A stretch of 32,277 nt of DNA from positions 1 to 32,277 of the forward strand of contig NZ_JAETWB010000037.1 of NCBI RefSeq assembly GCF_016773205.1. Reading direction: 5' to 3'. The stretch is from Belnapia arida. GTDB taxonomy: Bacteria; Pseudomonadota; Alphaproteobacteria; Acetobacterales; Acetobacteraceae. A program made the translations under genes and the position numbers. The notes under the pieces are model-generated. The model did no database searches. It saw only the letters and a program-made list of their open reading frames with translations, and was not told the origin of the DNA. Positions 22,864 through 30,482 of this stretch are shown here, in pieces (position 1 is the first letter of the stretch; every line of letters begins with the position of its first letter).

Positions 22864-24237
22864 TTAGCCTCGCGCCTCCTCGCCTGTTCCGGTCCAGTCG
22901 ACGTGGCGGGTAACGACCATCACCACCGAGAGCGCGGCGAAGAGCGCGACGGTGCCAGCCAGCAGCGCATAGGCCTCAAGGCTCAGCACCACGTAGAGGA
23001 AGCCGAACAGCCCGCCGAGCACGCCAGCAAAGAGGCTGGCCAGTCCGCGCCGCCGCGTCACCGCCACCGTATAGGCGGAGGCCTGCGCCACGATCGCTGC
23101 AGTGCTTACCGCATAGGCCGCGGCGAAGCCCAGCGGCTCGCCGAAGGCCAGCAGCAGCAGCGGGAACAATACGACCGACAGGCCGAGCAGCCCGTACTGC
23201 ACGATGTGGATCCGCACCCCGGCTACCAGCTCGAATAGCACATAGATCAGGAAGGCAAGCGCGAGGAACATCACCGCGTATTTCGAGGCGCGCGTGATCA
23301 TACGGTATGTCGGCACCGCCTCCAGCAGGTCGACGCCGACCTCCGCCTCCGGGCTGACCAGGCCCTGGCACCAGGCAGGGCCGAGATACCGCACCAGGGC
23401 TTGGCCAGTGCCCTCCTGCCAGGTCGCGGTGAAGCCGGTCCCGGTCACCTCGGAGCGGATGGGCAGCCCGGCCCCAGTGAAGCTCGGCGTCGGCCAGGCC
23501 GCGGCGACCGACAGCTCCGCGCGGCGGGCCACCGGCAGCAGGCCGAAGCGGCCGGTGCCGCGCATCGACAGGCTGCCGGCGACCGCGAGGGCGCGGCCGG
23601 GCTCGGGCGGACCGTCGAGGCTCAGATCCCAACGGATCAGCTCGGCTCCGAGGCAACCGGCCTCCGCCGTATCGCGGGCGGCCAGCGCGCGGCCATCCAC
23701 CGCAAGCCGTGCATCGGCGGCGGCCGATCGCAGGTCGCTGGCACCGGTCACCAGGAAGGCCTCGCGCCAGAGCAGCTCGGTCTCCGGCTCGGTGGCGATC
23801 GCCGGCACGGCGATGGTGGCGGTAAGCGTCGCCTCGGCATCGTAGACCACGGCCTCGAATAGCCCGCGGCGGCGGCGCTCCGGCGCTAAACGTGCCTCCA
23901 CCGCGAGGCGCGACGGCAGGACGGCCACCGCGCCGCGGTCCCAGCGCAGCGGGCCCGTCTCGTTCGCCAGGCGCGGGACGGGGGTGCGCGCCGGCACGAC
24001 CAGCATGGGGCCGACCACCGCCTGGGCAGGCCCCCAGCTGCGGGCGATCCCGTCGCGGACCTGCTCTTGATACTCTTCCCGCTCCTGGATCACGCCCTCG
24101 ATCATGGCATGCGGCAGGAGCAAGATGAGCAGCAGGCCGCCGACCAGTGCGAGCTTGCCTGCGCGCCCGACCCGGAAGGGCCGCCATGGCGGGGCGGTGG
24201 GGGTGGGGGTAGCGGGAGGATGGGGGATGTCGCTCAT
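22864..24237 (-). CDS. creD: CreD-family inner membrane protein
   Basis: From ATG 24237 (GGAGG 8 nt upstream) the product is 457 residues, the usual CreD length. Features are an N-terminal transmembrane helix (~27-47), a large periplasmic domain that includes MLVVPARTP, VLPSRLAVEARLAPERRRRGLFEAVVYDA and IRWDLSLDG, then four to six helices in the C-terminal ~150 residues (YAVMFLALAFLIYVLFELVAGVRIH and on). In E. coli creD is controlled by the CreBC two-component system and affects envelope homeostasis and colicin tolerance. Here a response regulator/kinase pair is divergently placed 114 bp away, which fits the same regulatory logic. Molecular function is unresolved. Confidence 0.9.
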   Translation of the reverse strand: MSDIPHPPATPTPTAPPWRPFRVGRAGKLALVGGLLLILLLPHAMIEGVIQEREEYQEQVRDGIARSWGPAQAVVGPMLVVPARTPVPRLANETGPLRWDRGAVAVLPSRLAVEARLAPERRRRGLFEAVVYDAEATLTATIAVPAIATEPETELLWREAFLVTGASDLRSAAADARLAVDGRALAARDTAEAGCLGAELIRWDLSLDGPPEPGRALAVAGSLSMRGTGRFGLLPVARRAELSVAAAWPTPSFTGAGLPIRSEVTGTGFTATWQEGTGQALVRYLGPAWCQGLVSPEAEVGVDLLEAVPTYRMITRASKYAVMFLALAFLIYVLFELVAGVRIHIVQYGLLGLSVVLFPLLLLAFGEPLGFAAAYAVSTAAIVAQASAYTVAVTRRRGLASLFAGVLGGLFGFLYVVLSLEAYALLAGTVALFAALSVVMVVTRHVDWTGTGEEARG

Positions 24238-24351
24238 GAGTTCAGCCTCCGGGAATGAGGCCGTCATCCTCGCGGCGCTTCGTGCGTGGCAGATGGCGGG
24301 GGCGGGGAAAGTTGGTGCCGGGCCTGTGCAAATCCGGTGCAGGCCGGGCTC

Positions 24352-25047
24352 ATGCCGCGAGTCCTGATCGTCGATGACGACCCGGCGATCCGGGAGGTGG
24401 TGCGCTTCGCCCTCTCCCGCGCCGGCTTCGAGGTCTTGCAGGCCGCCGATGGCGCGGCCGGCTTGGCCGCCGCGCACGAGGCCCTACCCGACCTCATCGT
24501 GCTCGACGTGATGCTTCCGGAGATGGACGGAACTGAGATGTGCCGCGCGCTGCGCGCCTCCGGCGGCCCGGCCGCATCCATCCCCGTCCTCTTCCTCTCG
24601 TCGCGCGACGACGAGGTGGACCGCGTGGTGGGGCTGGAGATCGGCGGCGATGACTACCTGACCAAGCCCTTCAGCCCGCGCGAGCTGGTGGCACGGGTGC
24701 GCGCCGTGCTGCGGCGTAGCCGGCCGACCCGGAAGGAGGCGGCGGAGGAGGCGCTCCGGCACGGGCGCCTCGTGCTCGACCCCGGCACGGCCCGTGTCAC
24801 CTGGGACGGGCAGGAGGTGGTGCTGACCGCCACGGAATTCGGCCTGCTCCGCACCCTGCTGCGCCGCCCCGGCCGCGTGCTGAACCGCGATGCGCTCATG
24901 GACGGCGCCTATGCGGTGGAGCGCATAGTCTCCGACCGAACCATCGACAGCCATGTCCGGCGGCTGCGGGCGAAATTCGCCGCGCTCGGCGCCGCACCGG
25001 TCGAGACGCTGCCCGGCTTTGGCTATCGGCTCGGGCCATGCGAGTAG
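24352..25047 (+). CDS. OmpR-family response regulator
   Basis: The 231-residue protein starts at ATG 24352. The receiver domain (1-118) has the acidic pocket D8-D9-D10, phosphoacceptor Asp52 (LIVLDVMLPEMDG), the conserved Thr/Ser before SSRDDEVD and Lys in LTKPFSP. The winged-helix domain (~135-230) includes LTATEFGLLRTLLRRPGRVLNRDALMD and IDSHVRRLRAKF, typical of OmpR/PhoB. It overlaps the kinase gene by 10 nt. Placed beside creD, it is a CreB-like candidate, but assignment to that orthologue is not certain. Confidence 0.92.
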   Translation: MPRVLIVDDDPAIREVVRFALSRAGFEVLQAADGAAGLAAAHEALPDLIVLDVMLPEMDGTEMCRALRASGGPAASIPVLFLSSRDDEVDRVVGLEIGGDDYLTKPFSPRELVARVRAVLRRSRPTRKEAAEEALRHGRLVLDPGTARVTWDGQEVVLTATEFGLLRTLLRRPGRVLNRDALMDGAYAVERIVSDRTIDSHVRRLRAKFAALGAAPVETLPGFGYRLGPCE

Positions 25048-26627
25048 ACCGCGGCAGCCCTGGGCCAAGAAATCCGCGCCGGCATTCGCTACGGCGGCCG
25101 CGCCTGCGCACCTTACTGCTATTGAGCAACGTCGTCGTGCTGGCACTCCCACTTTCGGGCCTCTGGGCGCTCCGCCTCTATGAGAGCGCGCTGGTACGGC
25201 AGACGGAGGCAGAGTTGCGGGCACAGGCTGCCGTGCTCGTCGGAGCTTGGCGCGCGACCCGTGGCATCGCCGGTGAGAGCCTGGCCAATGGCCTGACCTC
25301 CCGCGCGCTGGTCACCGCCCGCTGGCGTGGGCTCGACCTGGCGCGAGATCCGGTGCTGCCGCTGGCCCAGAACGCGCGGCCGGGCCCGCCGCCCCTGCCC
25401 GGCCCGGCCGAGGCAGGAGCGCGGCTGCTGCCCGTGCTGCGCGACGCGCAGGCCGTGACGCTCGCCGCGCTTCGCCTGCTCGACACGGCCGGCACCGTCG
25501 TCGCCTCCACCGGCGGCGACACCGGGCTGTCCCTGGCCGGGCTGGAGGAGGTCGAGGCCGCGCGCGCGGGACACCCACTGGCCGTACTGCGGCGCCGGGA
25601 GAGGATCGCCACCGATGTCCCGGACGGCATCAGCCGGACCGCCGGCCTGCGGGTCCACCTAGCTATGCCCGTGCTGGACGGGGACCGGGTGGACGCCGTG
25701 GTGATGCTCTCCCGGACGCCCGCGACCGTGGCCCAAACGATCGCGGGCAAGCTGCCGGAGATCGGCGCGGTCGCACTGCTGCTTCTGTCGCTGGTGACCG
25801 TGTTGTCCGTGCTGTCCTCGCATCTCATCACCCGGCCGCTCGACGACGTGGTGCGCGCGGCGCGGCAGGTGGCCGCCGGCGGCACAGCGCGGCCCAAGCC
25901 CCTGCCGGCCATCGCCCTGCGCGAGGCGGCCGAGCTGGCCGACGCCATTGCCCGTATGACGGTGACGCTCGAAGGACGCGCGACCTACGTTCGCAGCCTG
26001 GCGGCGCATGTGAGTCACGAGTTCAAGACGCCGCTCGCCGCGATCCGCGGCGCGGCGGAGCTGCTGGCCGAGCATGGCGCCACCATGTCGGAGGAGGAGC
26101 GCATCGGCTTCGCCCGGTCAATTGAGGATGGTGCGACGCGGCTGAACCGGCTGGTCCGCGGCCTGCTCGACCTAGCTCGCGCGGACATGGCCACGGCCAG
26201 TGGGCGGACATCGCTGCGCCTGGCGGCCGAGGCGGCGGCAGAACGGGCGTCAGGTCTCCGGGTCACGGTCTCGGGCGAGGCCGAGGCGGCGATCTCTGCA
26301 GAGGCCATGGCAACAGTGCTCGACAGCCTGATGAGCAACACGCTGGCCCATGCCGGCCCCGGCAGCCTCGTCACCGTCGCGGTCGGCGATCGGCAGGGGA
26401 TGGCCGAGATGACTGTGGCCGATGACGGGCCGGGATTTTCGCCAGCGAATGCGGCGCGGGCCTTCGATCCGTTTTTCACGACGGCACGGGAGCGTGGTGG
26501 GACCGGGCTAGGCCTCGCCATCGCCCGGGCCCTGGTGGAGGGCGCGGGCGGCTGCATCGCGCTGACGCCGTCGGATCAGGGAGCGGCGATCCGGATTCTC
26601 CTCCCGCAGCCGCCCGCCATGCCTTAG
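25038..26627 (+). CDS. Membrane sensor histidine kinase
   Basis: The 529-residue kinase has two transmembrane helices (about 24-48 and 235-260) around a ~185-residue periplasmic sensor region, a HAMP-like linker (~262-315), and the catalytic core. That core has the H-box HVSHEFKTPLAAIRGA with His327, the N-box (DSLMSNTLAHAG), G1 (VADDGPGFS), F (FDPFFTT) and G2 (GGTGLGLAIARA). It autophosphorylates and passes phosphate to the adjacent regulator. It overlaps the regulator gene by 10 nt. The sensor region resembles the ChvG/CreC type by size; its signal is unknown. All catalytic motifs are intact. Confidence 0.92.
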   Translation: MRVDRGSPGPRNPRRHSLRRPRLRTLLLLSNVVVLALPLSGLWALRLYESALVRQTEAELRAQAAVLVGAWRATRGIAGESLANGLTSRALVTARWRGLDLARDPVLPLAQNARPGPPPLPGPAEAGARLLPVLRDAQAVTLAALRLLDTAGTVVASTGGDTGLSLAGLEEVEAARAGHPLAVLRRRERIATDVPDGISRTAGLRVHLAMPVLDGDRVDAVVMLSRTPATVAQTIAGKLPEIGAVALLLLSLVTVLSVLSSHLITRPLDDVVRAARQVAAGGTARPKPLPAIALREAAELADAIARMTVTLEGRATYVRSLAAHVSHEFKTPLAAIRGAAELLAEHGATMSEEERIGFARSIEDGATRLNRLVRGLLDLARADMATASGRTSLRLAAEAAAERASGLRVTVSGEAEAAISAEAMATVLDSLMSNTLAHAGPGSLVTVAVGDRQGMAEMTVADDGPGFSPANAARAFDPFFTTARERGGTGLGLAIARALVEGAGGCIALTPSDQGAAIRILLPQPPAMP

Positions 26628-26803
26628 TCAGCAAGAAAGTTAGATTATGCCCTGCGTTGCTTCGTCCCGCGGTGGAGTCGTACCGAAGCGAAGGTACCAT
26701 CTAACCTTGGCACCAGTCGCATAAGCGTTCCAGCAAGACGCCGATGCCGCGCCTGGCCGGATGTTGTTAAACTCTTCCGGACAGCAGGCACCCCATCCGC
26801 ATT

Positions 26804-26821
26804 GGCGAATGCTAATTCGCC
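26804..26821 (-). terminator. Hairpin at the end of uvsE
   Basis: GGCGAAT-GCTA-ATTCGCC is a 7-bp perfect stem with a 4-nt loop that overlaps the uvsE stop codon. It lies between the convergent kinase and uvsE genes. No T-run follows on either strand, so function as a terminator is only possible. Confidence 0.35.
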
Positions 26822-27912
26822 TCAGTATCCAGCTTCTCACTATCAGCCAGCATCTGCTGCTCCTCGACCTGCAATGTCGCCTCCTCGGCGGCCGCCAGAC
26901 CGAAGCGCTGCGCCACGTCTGGTGCGTAGCGAAGCAGATCCAAGCGCAGGCGGATCAGCGCCAGATCCTTGACCTTGGCTTCCAGCATCACGTCGAAGTC
27001 GAGCCCCTCCGCGACTCGCATGAAGGTGGCGAATTCGAATGGGTTGCAGAAATCCGCATGTCCCGTGTTCACCGGTGAGACCAGCACGGTCTTGACCTTT
27101 CGCGTCCCCTTCTCCTTCCGCTTCAGCTCCCGCATCTCGGTGCGCGGCGAGGAGAAGTGGACCTTAGGGCGCTGACCGTCGGGCCAAGTCCGCAGGATCT
27201 TTTTCAGGGCATCGCGCATGTCGAGCCCGTCCGGATTGAGGCACCAGAAGTGCTGGTGGTCAAAGATCAGCCGAACGCCGGTTTGTTCGTGTATCCACAA
27301 TACATCCGATGCCGAGAACCGCAGATCATCATGCTCCAGCACCAGTCGACGCTTCACATGCGTCGATAGCTTGCTGTTCCAAGTTTCCACCCAACGGGCA
27401 TTGGCCGCGGCCCGGTCGCCATAGGTTCCGCCCACATGGATGACCATGACGGCTTCGGGCCCGAGTTCCATGCGGTCGAGCATCTCCGCCTGCGAGTTCA
27501 GGTCCGAGATGCTCTTGTCCACCAAGGCAGGATCGGGGCTGTTCAGCACCACAAACTGGGAGGGGTGGAAGCTCAGCCGGATGCCAAGCGACTTGGCCTT
27601 AGCGCCGAAGGCTCGCAGCTCGGCATCGCTGTCGCGCACCATCGAATGAAACTGGGGCATGTCGGGATGCGTGGCATAAGGCGCCAGGTCGGAAGACAGC
27701 CGATACATACGAATGTCATGGCGGTCGAGGTAGCTCAGAGCTTGGTCCATGTATTCTAGGGACACCCTCAGGTGCGGGCTCTGTTGCCAGCGCCGGGTAT
27801 CGTTGCTCTTGATGTCCGGCGCACCCATCAGCTTGACCGGAACACCCAGGCGGAGCGGCGCAGAGATCAACTCTGTGGCGCTCGGCAATGCCTTTCTCTG
27901 GCGCCGGCTCAT
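26812..27912 (-). CDS. uvsE: UV damage endonuclease UvsE (UVDE)
   Basis: The 366-residue protein matches the UVDE family, a TIM-barrel metal-dependent endonuclease that nicks 5' to UV photoproducts and some abasic sites, starting an alternative excision repair. Recognisable pieces are LRLGVPVKLMGAPDIKSNDTRRW, MYRLSSDLAPYATHP, LSFHPSQFVVLNSP, VMVIHVGGTYGDRAAA, RLVLEHDDL, LIFDHQHFWCL and VHFSSPR, which include the His, Glu and Asp residues that ligate metal in the family. Residues 300-366 form a charged C-terminal extension. The start overlaps the stop of the DHH gene by 4 nt, showing coupling. Presence in only some bacteria and the accessory setting suggest transfer. Identity is secure. Confidence 0.93.
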   Translation of the reverse strand: MSRRQRKALPSATELISAPLRLGVPVKLMGAPDIKSNDTRRWQQSPHLRVSLEYMDQALSYLDRHDIRMYRLSSDLAPYATHPDMPQFHSMVRDSDAELRAFGAKAKSLGIRLSFHPSQFVVLNSPDPALVDKSISDLNSQAEMLDRMELGPEAVMVIHVGGTYGDRAAANARWVETWNSKLSTHVKRRLVLEHDDLRFSASDVLWIHEQTGVRLIFDHQHFWCLNPDGLDMRDALKKILRTWPDGQRPKVHFSSPRTEMRELKRKEKGTRKVKTVLVSPVNTGHADFCNPFEFATFMRVAEGLDFDVMLEAKVKDLALIRLRLDLLRYAPDVAQRFGLAAAEEATLQVEEQQMLADSEKLDTEAN

Positions 27913-28997
27913 TCCGGCACCTGCTCATCGGCGCCGAAGCCTAAACTGGCGACGAAGTGGTTCCAGGCTGCGGGCTGCAACGCGCCACCTGAGGCTTGGG
28001 CATGGCCATTTCCGTAGTTTATGGGGTCAGCTCCTTCCGGTTTATGAGCGCGAAAAAACTCGATGAGATTTGTGCCGTGGCCAGTCCGGGCGGCAAAATG
28101 TACCCAACCCGGGCGATACCCGATGTTGGCGGCAATGACGACTTTGTCCTTGAGCCGCCCCTTCCATTGCTGCGCGATGAGCGGATGGATCTGGCAGGGG
28201 GTGTCCAAGCGGATCAACGCTATCTTGTCGCGGATGCGCGGAGCGGCGCGGCGGCCCGTGGCCAGCGCGTCCTGCACCTCGGCCTTGGCGGCCTGCAGCA
28301 GCGCGGTTTCCGGGAAGTGGCCAGACAGCACAGCCTTGGGTCCATCCGCCTTGAGCAACAAGCTCAGCGCTGGACCGGCGTCCCCGCTGCTGGCCCGACG
28401 CGGGGCATTCAAGAGGGACACGGCGCTGCGGAGCGAAGTGATGCCCCAGCGCCCGCGCGCGGCTGCCAGCTCGGGGAAGCCGGATGCTTCCTCCATGTCG
28501 CCGATGATGCCGATGGCAGCGAGCCAGAGAAGGTCGTCGACCTCCGCCACGGCGCCCGCACACCACCAAGCCAGGAGGGAGGTGGTCGGCGTTGGATGCA
28601 GGCCGTGACCGCTGACGAGAAGCGCCTCGTCCGGGACGCCGGTGGGCACGTGATGGTCGATGAGCACCGTTGCCATGCCAGGACGAGGCGGCTCAGCACG
28701 GGTGCCCAAATCGGCGACAATCAGGCCTCCCACGTCCTGCGCATGCAGCTCCAACGCCATCTCTGCTGACCAGGCATTCTCTCCCCGGCCAAGCAGCCTA
28801 ACCTGGACTTGCCGGCCGCCACGCTCGAGTGCGCGAGCCAAGATAGCTGCCGCTGAGAGTCCATCCGCGTCATGGTGGCTAAGAATGAGAACTGGCTTCG
28901 CAGGATTGAAGGCTTCGATAGCTTCGTGAAACCCTTGGCGCTGTGCGGCAACCCAAGCTTCAGTAGCTTGAGCATTCTCGGAGCGTTCATTGAGCAT
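27909..28997 (-). CDS. DHH-family phosphoesterase (RecJ-like)
   Basis: The 362-residue protein has the DHH metal-binding motifs: SHHDADG (H41-H42-D43-A-D45, near residue 40), VADLGT (D96) and IDHH (D114-H115-H116). A DHHA1-like end (GYRPGWVHFAARTGHGTNLIEFFRAHKP) completes the RecJ-type core. It is shorter than RecJ (~560-570) and lacks the OB-fold and C-terminal domains, so it is closer to minimal DHH exonucleases/nanoRNases. It would degrade single-stranded DNA or small oligonucleotides with Mn2+. Direct overlap with uvsE suggests it processes the nicked strand after UvsE cutting; this is inference. Its start (ATG 28997) has GGAG 10 nt upstream. Confidence 0.85.
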   Translation of the reverse strand: MLNERSENAQATEAWVAAQRQGFHEAIEAFNPAKPVLILSHHDADGLSAAAILARALERGGRQVQVRLLGRGENAWSAEMALELHAQDVGGLIVADLGTRAEPPRPGMATVLIDHHVPTGVPDEALLVSGHGLHPTPTTSLLAWWCAGAVAEVDDLLWLAAIGIIGDMEEASGFPELAAARGRWGITSLRSAVSLLNAPRRASSGDAGPALSLLLKADGPKAVLSGHFPETALLQAAKAEVQDALATGRRAAPRIRDKIALIRLDTPCQIHPLIAQQWKGRLKDKVVIAANIGYRPGWVHFAARTGHGTNLIEFFRAHKPEGADPINYGNGHAQASGGALQPAAWNHFVASLGFGADEQVPE

Positions 28998-29020
28998 AGT
29001 TCAGCCACTCCCCACACCGC

Positions 29021-29046
29021 TTGGCGCCAAATGCATTTGGCGCCAA
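29021..29046. promoter_or_regulatory. Double palindrome operator of the DHH-uvsE operon
   Basis: Two copies of the 10-bp palindrome TTGGCGCCAA are separated by the palindrome ATGCAT, so the whole 26 bp is a perfect palindrome as well. It ends 23 nt before the DHH start codon. Upstream on the minus strand lies TACTAT, a possible -10 element, which would place the transcription start at about the edge of the palindrome, so a bound repressor would block the polymerase. It does not resemble the alphaproteobacterial LexA box (GTTC-N7-GTTC). The regulator is unknown. Confidence 0.7.
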
Positions 29047-29428
29047 CAATGAGAATAGTATTAGTCGCTGAAGGTTTCAGTCGGCGGAACCACAGAGGTT
29101 GTGACGCTTGACTGACCGTTTCGTTTTCCGGATGAAGATTGGCGGCAAGCACTGGATTGGCTAAACCGACTTTAGTGTTATCAGGGTTCCCTTGCGACGG
29201 GCGTTGACGAATTAGAAGTCCCGCGCGTCGCCCTATCAACCCTGAACATAGCTCGTATCTGAGTTGATATATTAATGATGCGAAATTCCATATCGCTGCC
29301 TTATCCAACAACGGTTAGAGCGGTCATCAACAACGTAGTTTGTAGTGTAGCGTACGTCGAAGAATGGCGCCGTGCCGCCCAATGAGTAACTGCGCAACGA
29401 CCGCGGAAGCCCGAGCAGCAGACAACAA
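29047..29428. other. Intergenic region upstream of the repair operon
   Basis: No gene is recognised. The end nearest the palindrome carries the repair operon promoter (possible -10 TACTAT, no clear -35). The remainder, up to the end of the Bug receptor gene, is lower in GC than its surroundings and shows no repeat or RNA gene. Confidence 0.35.
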
Positions 29429-30397
29429 CTATTCCGGCTCGATCCCAGCAAGCCGGATAAGACGGCCCCATTTCTCCCGTTCGGCGGTGGCATAGTCGGC
29501 CGTTTGCTCGAGATCCATCGTCACCGGCTCAACCAGCATCGCCCGCAATCGCGGCGCCACCGCCTCTGACTGCACCGCGGCGGTCGCCAGGCCGTTGATC
29601 TGCCGCAGCAGGGCTGGGGGCGTCGCGCTGCGAGCCGCGATGCCCCAGTAGCCGCCCGTCTCGAAACCCTGCATCACCTCGGTCATCGCCGGGATGTTAG
29701 GCCAGCGCGAAACCCGCCGCGGCATGGTCACAGCGAGTGCACGGAACTCTCCTGAGGCGAGGTACTGGTCGGCTGCGACCATGTCCAGGAAGACGAAGTG
29801 GATCAGGCCGGTGCGCAGGTCACCGATGGCGTTGCCGAAATTCTTGTACGACACCTCCTCGAAGTCCAGGCCGCCGATGCGCTTGAACAGCGCCGCCGGG
29901 ATGCGCGAGGAGGCGTTGAACCATCCGGAATTGCGTCGGCCGGGATGGGCGCGGAGATCCGCCACCAAGTCCTGGTAGCTGCGGTATGGGCTCGCGGTCG
30001 GTACCATCAGGCAGCCAGCCGAGATGCCGATCGCGCAGGCCAGAATGAAGTCGCGCGCCGCGTCATAGGAAGGCTGCTTCAGCAGATGCGGATTGGCGGA
30101 GAGGGTGGTAGTCGTCCCCAGCAGGAGGGTATGCCCATCCGCCGCCGCGTTGAGTACGGCGAGCGTGCCGACCACGCCGTTGCCGCCAGGCAGGTTCTCC
30201 ACCACGAAGGGCTTGCCGGTGGCGATCTGCATCTGCTGTGCCATAAGCCGCGCTACGAGGTCGGAGGAACCGCCGGCTGCGAAGGGCGCCACGATGCGCA
30301 CCTGCTGGCGCGGGAAGGCCATCTCCTGAGCATCAACCCGCCGCGCCGCCAGGCCGGCCGCGGCGAGGCCCCACAGGGCGCGGCGATGGAGCATCAT
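29429..30397 (-). CDS. Bug-family tripartite tricarboxylate receptor (second copy)
   Basis: The 322-residue protein has a short Tat/Sec-type leader (HRRALWGLAAAGLAARRVDAQ) and a mature Bug fold: RQQVRIVAPFAAGGSSDLVARLMAQQM, VVENLPGGNGVVGTLAVLNAAADGHTLLLGT, a middle loop GWFNASSRIPAALF, and EVSYKNFGNAIGDLRTGLIHFVF. It would bind a small carboxylate or aromatic acid in the periplasm. It follows the GMC oxidoreductase by 85 nt on the same strand, so the ligand may be the substrate or product of that enzyme. No tctAB membrane genes are present. Confidence 0.92.
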   Translation of the reverse strand: MMLHRRALWGLAAAGLAARRVDAQEMAFPRQQVRIVAPFAAGGSSDLVARLMAQQMQIATGKPFVVENLPGGNGVVGTLAVLNAAADGHTLLLGTTTTLSANPHLLKQPSYDAARDFILACAIGISAGCLMVPTASPYRSYQDLVADLRAHPGRRNSGWFNASSRIPAALFKRIGGLDFEEVSYKNFGNAIGDLRTGLIHFVFLDMVAADQYLASGEFRALAVTMPRRVSRWPNIPAMTEVMQGFETGGYWGIAARSATPPALLRQINGLATAAVQSEAVAPRLRAMLVEPVTMDLEQTADYATAEREKWGRLIRLAGIEPE

Positions 30398-30482
30398 GGG
30401 CCTATCCCCTTGCTTCTGCGACTAGCCGGCATGGTCCCACAGGCTCCGGCATTGTTTCCGGTGACAAGGCGGCCGCGATGGG

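Noticed and set aside
22976-24187. 403-codon open frame inside creD on the same strand
   Set aside because: It is an out-of-frame shadow of creD, rich in Arg/Pro/Gly with no domain.
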